A stretch of DNA of 55,906 nt from Phycisphaerae bacterium (lineage in GTDB: Bacteria; Planctomycetota; Phycisphaerae; SM23-33), in the NCBI GenBank assembly GCA_003551645.1, contig PUND01000032.1, positions 1 to 55,906 of the forward strand, given 5' to 3'. Below the pieces are notes generated by a model that worked only from the letters and a program-made list of their open reading frames with translations, had not been told where the DNA came from and searched no databases. Shown here in pieces: positions 52,366 through 55,906 of the stretch (its first letter is position 1; every line of letters starts with the position of its first letter). A program made the position numbers and the translations under genes.

Positions 52366-53544
52366 ATGGCGATACGCAGGGAATGGAAAAAGCTCGCCCT
52401 TCTGGCGTTCATATTCCTGGCCGCCTATTGGCTGCCGGTCGGCTGGCCGCGGTTCGAGTCGGCGGTCCTGGAATCGCTGCACCTGCTGCATTACTACGCC
52501 CGCGAGCACGTGCTGCTGTGCCTGATACCTGCGTTCTTCATCGCCGGGGCAATAAGCGTATTCCTCTCGAAGGCCTCGGTGATGAAATATCTGGGCGCCG
52601 GGGCGAACAAGCTGCTGGCCTACTCGGTGGCGTCGGTAAGCGGCGGCGTGCTGGCGGTCTGCTCGTGCACGGTGCTGCCGCTTTTCAGCGGGATATACCG
52701 CATGGGCGCCGGGCTGGGTCCGGCGACAACGTTTCTGTACGCCGGCCCGGCCATCAACGTGCTGGCGATAGTCCTGACCGCGGCGGTGCTAGGCCCGACG
52801 CTGGGCGTGGCGCGTGCGGTCGGTGCGGTGGTATTCGGCATCGTAATCGGCCTTCTGATGCACGTACTGTTTCTCAAGGACGAGCGTAACCGCCAGGTAA
52901 GCAATACGCAGGCGTTCGCCGCCGACGAGACGCCCTCCCGGGGGCTGTGGAAAAACGCGGTGCTCCTGGCGTCGATGGTGGGCGTGCTGGTGTTCGCCAA
53001 CTGGACCAGCCCCGACGGCGCCGGCGGGGCCTGGGCGGCCGTGGCGTCCGTCAGGTGGCTGCTGATGGGCATATCGGCGGTCGTGCTCGCCGGCGGGATA
53101 TCCGCCTGGCTGAATCGCGGCGAGCTGCGCGACTGGCTGGCGGCGACCTGGGACTTCGCCGTGCAGATACTGCCGCTGCTGTTTGCGGGTGTGCTGGTGG
53201 CGGGTCTGCTGCTGGGGCGCCCGGGCCACGACGGACTGATACCCTCGGAGTGGATCGCCCGCGCAGTCGGCGGAAACTCGTTGAGGGCGAACGCCGTGGC
53301 ATCGATGGCCGGCGCGCTGATGTACTTCGCCACGCTGACGGAGGTGCCGATCCTCCAGGGCCTGCTCGGCTCTGGCATGGGCAACGGACCGGCGCTGGCG
53401 CTGCTGCTGGCCGGACCGGCGGTGTCGCTGCCGAACCTGCTGGTAATTCGCTCGGTGATGGGCACCACAAAGACACTGGTGTACGTGCTGCTGGTGATGG
53501 TGATGGCCACCGTCAGCGGGATGATTTTCGGAGCGTTTTTCTAG
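52366..53544 (+). CDS. ArsP/DUF318-type permease
   Basis: 392-residue membrane protein with about ten helices in two halves joined by a charged loop near 170-200. The family hallmark VCSCTVLPLFSGIYRMGAG and the second-half counterpart TLTEVPILQGLLGSGMG are present. Members export organoarsenicals (ArsP) or, in other branches, other metals; the position after an arsR gene favours arsenic. The paired Cys in CSC may bind the trivalent arsenical. Downstream thioredoxin-like protein commonly accompanies this permease family. Confidence 0.92.
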   Translation: MAIRREWKKLALLAFIFLAAYWLPVGWPRFESAVLESLHLLHYYAREHVLLCLIPAFFIAGAISVFLSKASVMKYLGAGANKLLAYSVASVSGGVLAVCSCTVLPLFSGIYRMGAGLGPATTFLYAGPAINVLAIVLTAAVLGPTLGVARAVGAVVFGIVIGLLMHVLFLKDERNRQVSNTQAFAADETPSRGLWKNAVLLASMVGVLVFANWTSPDGAGGAWAAVASVRWLLMGISAVVLAGGISAWLNRGELRDWLAATWDFAVQILPLLFAGVLVAGLLLGRPGHDGLIPSEWIARAVGGNSLRANAVASMAGALMYFATLTEVPILQGLLGSGMGNGPALALLLAGPAVSLPNLLVIRSVMGTTKTLVYVLLVMVMATVSGMIFGAFF

Positions 53545-53684
53545 CCCGCGGGCCGGAAGATGGCTCGCTCCCAAGCCCTACGACCAGCGACGCCGGAATG
53601 CGACGTTACAGGGCCTTGGAGTTTTGCGATTAGTCTGTCGCCACGACAGGACAAAACGAGTTATCCGCCTCAGGAGTGCTTACC

Positions 53685-53915
53685 ATGAAGATTCAGATTC
53701 TCGGAAGCGGCTGCCCCAAGTGCGAGAAGCTGGCCGAAAACGCGGAGATGGCCGCCAGGGAGCTGGGCATCAATTACGAGCTTGAGAAGGTAACGGACAT
53801 CAACGAGATCATGAAGATGGGCGTGGCCCTGACGCCCGCGCTGGCCATTGACGGCGAAGTCAAGGTCTCCGGCCGAGTCCCCGAAGCCGACGAGCTTAAG
53901 GGAATGCTTGCGTGA
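53685..53915 (+). CDS. Small thioredoxin-fold redox protein (redox-active disulfide type)
   Basis: 76 residues. GSGCPKCEKL gives the CxxC pair Cys10 and Cys13, and MGVALTPALAIDG supplies the cis-Pro loop, so this is the short thioredoxin-like family often encoded beside ArsP-type permeases. It may reduce arsenate reductase or shuttle thiols to the permease. GGAG precedes the ATG. Its stop overlaps the GTG start of the next gene (GTGA). Confidence 0.92.
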   Translation: MKIQILGSGCPKCEKLAENAEMAARELGINYELEKVTDINEIMKMGVALTPALAIDGEVKVSGRVPEADELKGMLA

Positions 53916-54217
53916 GCCACCCGACCGAGCGCCAAAGCGGAAGCAGGCATTTTCGGAATTGGCTTGCCGGGCCGGTCTTGAGATTTTCGGGAATGTGGGC
54001 GGGCCTTTCCGCTTTGCTGGCCGGGTGGTCGGTATGCCCCTGCTGCGGGAAGCCCGCATGTCCCGGCGGGGCTTTCAGCGCCGCCGTGCTCGGCGGTCTG
54101 CTGACGATTCTGTTCCACGCGCCGCGTCGCCTTTGGCGAGCGGGTCGCGCCCTGATCGTCCGGATTCGCTCCGGCGCCGGACCGGGCGATCAGGGGGCGG
54201 GAACCAACCGCACCTGA
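53912..54217 (+). CDS. Cys-rich small membrane protein
   Basis: 101 residues, unknown. Two hydrophobic stretches (about 27-41 and 54-68) flank a loop with CPCCGKPACPGG, giving four Cys in nine positions, a likely thiol site for a soft metal or metalloid. The tail is basic. The GTG start overlaps the thioredoxin-like gene stop, so the two products are made together. The reading frame is also open on other frames, so coding status rests on the overlap and the Cys motif. Confidence 0.7.
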   Translation: MSHPTERQSGSRHFRNWLAGPVLRFSGMWAGLSALLAGWSVCPCCGKPACPGGAFSAAVLGGLLTILFHAPRRLWRAGRALIVRIRSGAGPGDQGAGTNRT

Positions 54218-54277
54218 CCGACAGCGCTGTAGACCAGGCCGAGGGCGCCAGACCCCGCAGGATTTTTTGGGTACCCC

Positions 54278-54305
54278 TTGCAGTGTGGCTTTGTCACGCT
54301 ATAAT
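54278..54305 (+). promoter_or_regulatory. Promoter of the arsR2-arsC-acr3 unit
   Basis: TTGCAG, 16 bases, TATAAT. The leader is about 25-30 bases, with AAAAGGA before the ATG. Confidence 0.65.
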
Positions 54306-54327
54306 TCGATACATGGCGAAGTGACAA
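54291..54327. promoter_or_regulatory. Inverted repeat flanking the arsR2 -10 box
   Basis: TTGTCAC (54291-54297) and GTGACAA (54321-54327) are exact inverted copies 23 bases apart, enclosing TATAAT and a smaller TTCG...CGAA. Likely an ArsR2 operator; it differs from the arsR1 palindrome. Confidence 0.5.
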
Positions 54328-54338
54328 AAAGGACTGAC

Positions 54339-54716
54339 ATGCGAGAATTCCTGGCCGTAACCAAGGCGTTGTCGGACGAAAACCGCGTCAGGGCGCTTAT
54401 GGCTTTGGCGGGCGGCGAGTTGTGCGTCTGCCAGTTGATAGAGCTGCTGGGGCTTGCCCCCTCGACCGTCTCAAAGCACATGGCCGTTCTGCACCAGGCC
54501 GGTCTGGTCGAGACGCGCAAGCAGGGGCGATGGGTTTACTACCGCCTGACCGACGCGGACGAGACGACGGCCGCCGGCGCGGCGATGGTGGTGGTCCGGC
54601 GGTGTCTGTCGGATGACGCCGGCATCCGTGACGACGCCCGGCGGCTGAAGCGCATCCGCAGGATGCGCATGGACGATCTGTGTGCCCATTACCACAACGC
54701 GAGAATCGAGAAATGA
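54339..54716 (+). CDS. arsR: ArsR/SmtB family repressor, second copy
   Basis: 125 residues. Winged helix with CVC (Cys29, Cys31) in GELCVCQLIELLG and recognition helix APSTVSKHMAVLHQAGLV. The longer, basic C-terminal end (DDARRLKRIRRMRMDDLCAHY) distinguishes it from the first copy. The ATG is set by AAAAGGA and by the promoter. It ends in an ATGA overlap with arsC. It probably controls the arsC-acr3 part separately from arsR1. Confidence 0.95.
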   Translation: MREFLAVTKALSDENRVRALMALAGGELCVCQLIELLGLAPSTVSKHMAVLHQAGLVETRKQGRWVYYRLTDADETTAAGAAMVVVRRCLSDDAGIRDDARRLKRIRRMRMDDLCAHYHNARIEK

Positions 54717-55156
54717 CCGACAAGATCAGAATCCTGTTCCTATGCACCGGCAACTCCTGTCGCAGCCAGATGGCAGAGGGCTGGGCCAGGCATCTGAAGG
54801 GCGACGCAATCGAGCCATACTCGGCCGGCATCGAGACCCACGGGCTGAACCCGAACGCGGTCAGGGTGATGGCCGAGGCGGGCGTGGATATATCGCACCA
54901 CCGCTCCAGGCACGTCGCCGAGATGATGAATGTGCCGTTCGACTACGTCGTGACCGTCTGCGGACACGCCAACGAGACCTGCCCGATGTTCCCCGGCAAC
55001 GCCAAGGTGGTGCACGTCGGCTTCGACGATCCGCCGAAACTGGCCGAGAAAGCCGCCAGCGAGGACGAAGCACTGGGCCACTACCGCCGCGTGAGGGATG
55101 AGATACGAGCTTATATCGAGACGCTGCCGGAGGCGCTGGCCGGCGGCGGGGAGTAA
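54713..55156 (+). CDS. arsC: Arsenate reductase, thioredoxin-coupled LMW-phosphatase type
   Basis: Reduces arsenate to arsenite, which ACR3 exports. The 147-residue protein has the phosphatase-like P-loop CTGNSCR (Cys11 to Arg17) and the relay Cys pair Cys83 and Cys90 in TVCGHANETCPMFPG, the arrangement of the S. aureus-type enzyme that hands electrons to thioredoxin. HVGFDDPPKL carries the conserved Asp-Pro. Overlaps arsR2 and is followed six bases later by acr3. Confidence 0.97.
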   Translation: MTDKIRILFLCTGNSCRSQMAEGWARHLKGDAIEPYSAGIETHGLNPNAVRVMAEAGVDISHHRSRHVAEMMNVPFDYVVTVCGHANETCPMFPGNAKVVHVGFDDPPKLAEKAASEDEALGHYRRVRDEIRAYIETLPEALAGGGE

Positions 55157-55162
55157 CAGACA

Positions 55163-55819
55163 GTGACCGTCGAAACTCCGCCGGAAGTAACGAGCAAGAA
55201 GCTGAACATCTTCGAAAAGTATCTGACTGTCTGGGTGGCTCTGTGCATCGGGGCAGGCATTTTGCTGGGCAGGGTCGCCCCCGGGGTGGCCCAGACACTG
55301 GACGGGATAGCTATCTACGTCGATGACGCCCCGGTGGTGAGCATCCCGATAGCCATCGCGCTTTTCTTCATGATGTACCCCATCATGGTGAAGATCGACT
55401 TCGCCGAGGTCATCCGCGCCGGCAAGAGTCCGCGCCCGGTTCTGCTGACGCTGATAGTCAACTGGGGCATAAAGCCCTTCACCATGTTCGCCATCGCCAC
55501 GTTCTTTCTGGGATACGTCTTCCGCGGCTTCATACCCGGTACGGAAATCGTCCGGGACGGCACGGAGGTCGAGCTTTGGAGGTCGTACACCTCGGGCGCC
55601 ATCCTGCTGGGGATCGCCCCATGTACGGCGATGGTGCTTATGTGGGGATACCTGTCGCGCGGAAACCAGGGACATACGCTGGTGATGGTGGCCATCAACT
55701 CCCTGACCATGCTGGTGCTGTATGGGCTTCTGGGCGGCTGGTTGCTGGGCGTCAACGAGATGCCGGTCCCATGGGAGACACTGCTGGTGCGGTTTAGCCA
55801 ATTATGCAGCTGCGGATAG
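55163..55819 (+). pseudogene. acr3: acr3 arsenite efflux gene, reading frame interrupted
   Basis: The first 208 codons code for the N-terminal 60 percent of an ACR3 arsenite permease: [40 protein letters not shown] and [21 protein letters not shown], which carries the conserved Cys. After MPVPWETLL the frame continues only with [10 protein letters not shown] and stops, where an ACR3 should continue with about 130 more residues. The break is exactly between codons, at the GTGCGG that begins an unrelated sequence. If that sequence is a group II intron, splicing would restore the gene, so it need not be dead. GTG start with GGGGAG upstream. Confidence 0.85.
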
Positions 55820-55906
55820 TGCGTAGGAAACGGTTTTCAGAATATCTCGAACTCTTGCGGTAAACCCCGAGTTGGGTGAAATTCGATGCAGCCACAGGAC
55901 ACGTCG
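55787..55906 (+). mobile_element. Probable 5' end of a group II intron inserted in acr3
   Basis: The sequence replacing the rest of acr3 begins GTGCG, the conserved 5' end (GUGYG) of group II introns, and is rich in short pairing segments and GAAA/GGTAAAC-type motifs as in domain I. Only 120 bases are in the window, so no maturase is seen. Another insertion element or an assembly junction cannot be excluded. Confidence 0.45.

Overview
GC-rich window from a chromosome, most likely of a planctomycete (PVC superphylum, Phycisphaerae-like), probably an anaerobe. Evidence for the lineage: a PVC-type small basic protein; intergenic relics of word-like repeats that I recall being common in such genomes (CATGGGCA/TGCCCATG palindromes, ATCCGTGTTT and TTCGTGCTTCGG phrases); a two-ketosynthase lipid cluster; a SurA/PpiD-like protein with poor similarity to model systems. 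A class II superoxide reductase points to an anaerobic life style. Shine-Dalgarno sites and sigma70-type promoters are readable, and overlapping ATGA/GTGA junctions mark many operons.

Layout. 1-9.7 kb: tRNA-Lys, a small membrane protein, the glycolytic pair gap-pgk, then rpe, a histidine-phosphatase fold protein that has lost its catalytic residues, accD, an M24-fold protein without its two Asp ligands, and a DinG/XPD-type helicase overlapping a membrane protein. 9.9-16 kb: pgi, a PurS-PurS-PurL fusion, and a GH28 protein flanked by repeat relics. 16-26 kb: minus-strand genes for a DHH phosphoesterase and RibF, a metal/cobalamin ABC importer in which the binding protein is fused to the permease, then nnrD-larB and tsaD-S41 protease; between them a plus-strand tail-anchored coiled-coil protein. 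26-33.8 kb: tRNA-Phe, a large periplasmic SurA-like protein, rhomboid-TPR protease with two multi-pass membrane proteins and an SDR, then a membrane-anchored protein and the PVC small basic protein.

33.9-42.3 kb: an aminotransferase, then the most distinctive cluster: dehydratase, long acyl carrier protein, second dehydratase, a ketosynthase-like protein that has lost Cys and one His, and a complete ketosynthase. This is the architecture of a heterodimeric KS/chain-length-factor system rather than an ordinary single-FabF set. gyrA follows. 42.4-49.3 kb (minus): FHA-GAF histidine kinase, metallo-beta-lactamase fold hydrolase, a tandem NDK protein with a degenerate first domain, a LeuC-type dehydratase, and a CobA-HemD fusion. 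49.4-51.7 kb: PilZ protein, tRNA-Gln with terminator, superoxide reductase, Gfo/Idh/MocA dehydrogenase.

51.9 kb to the end: an arsenic/metalloid resistance island: arsR1 with a clear promoter and palindromic operator, ArsP-type permease, redox-active thioredoxin-like protein, a Cys-rich small membrane protein, arsR2, arsC and acr3. The acr3 reading frame breaks at a codon boundary where an unrelated sequence starting GTGCG begins, as expected of a group II intron (or another insertion) that runs out of the window.

All calls rest on reading motifs by eye; no database search was run.
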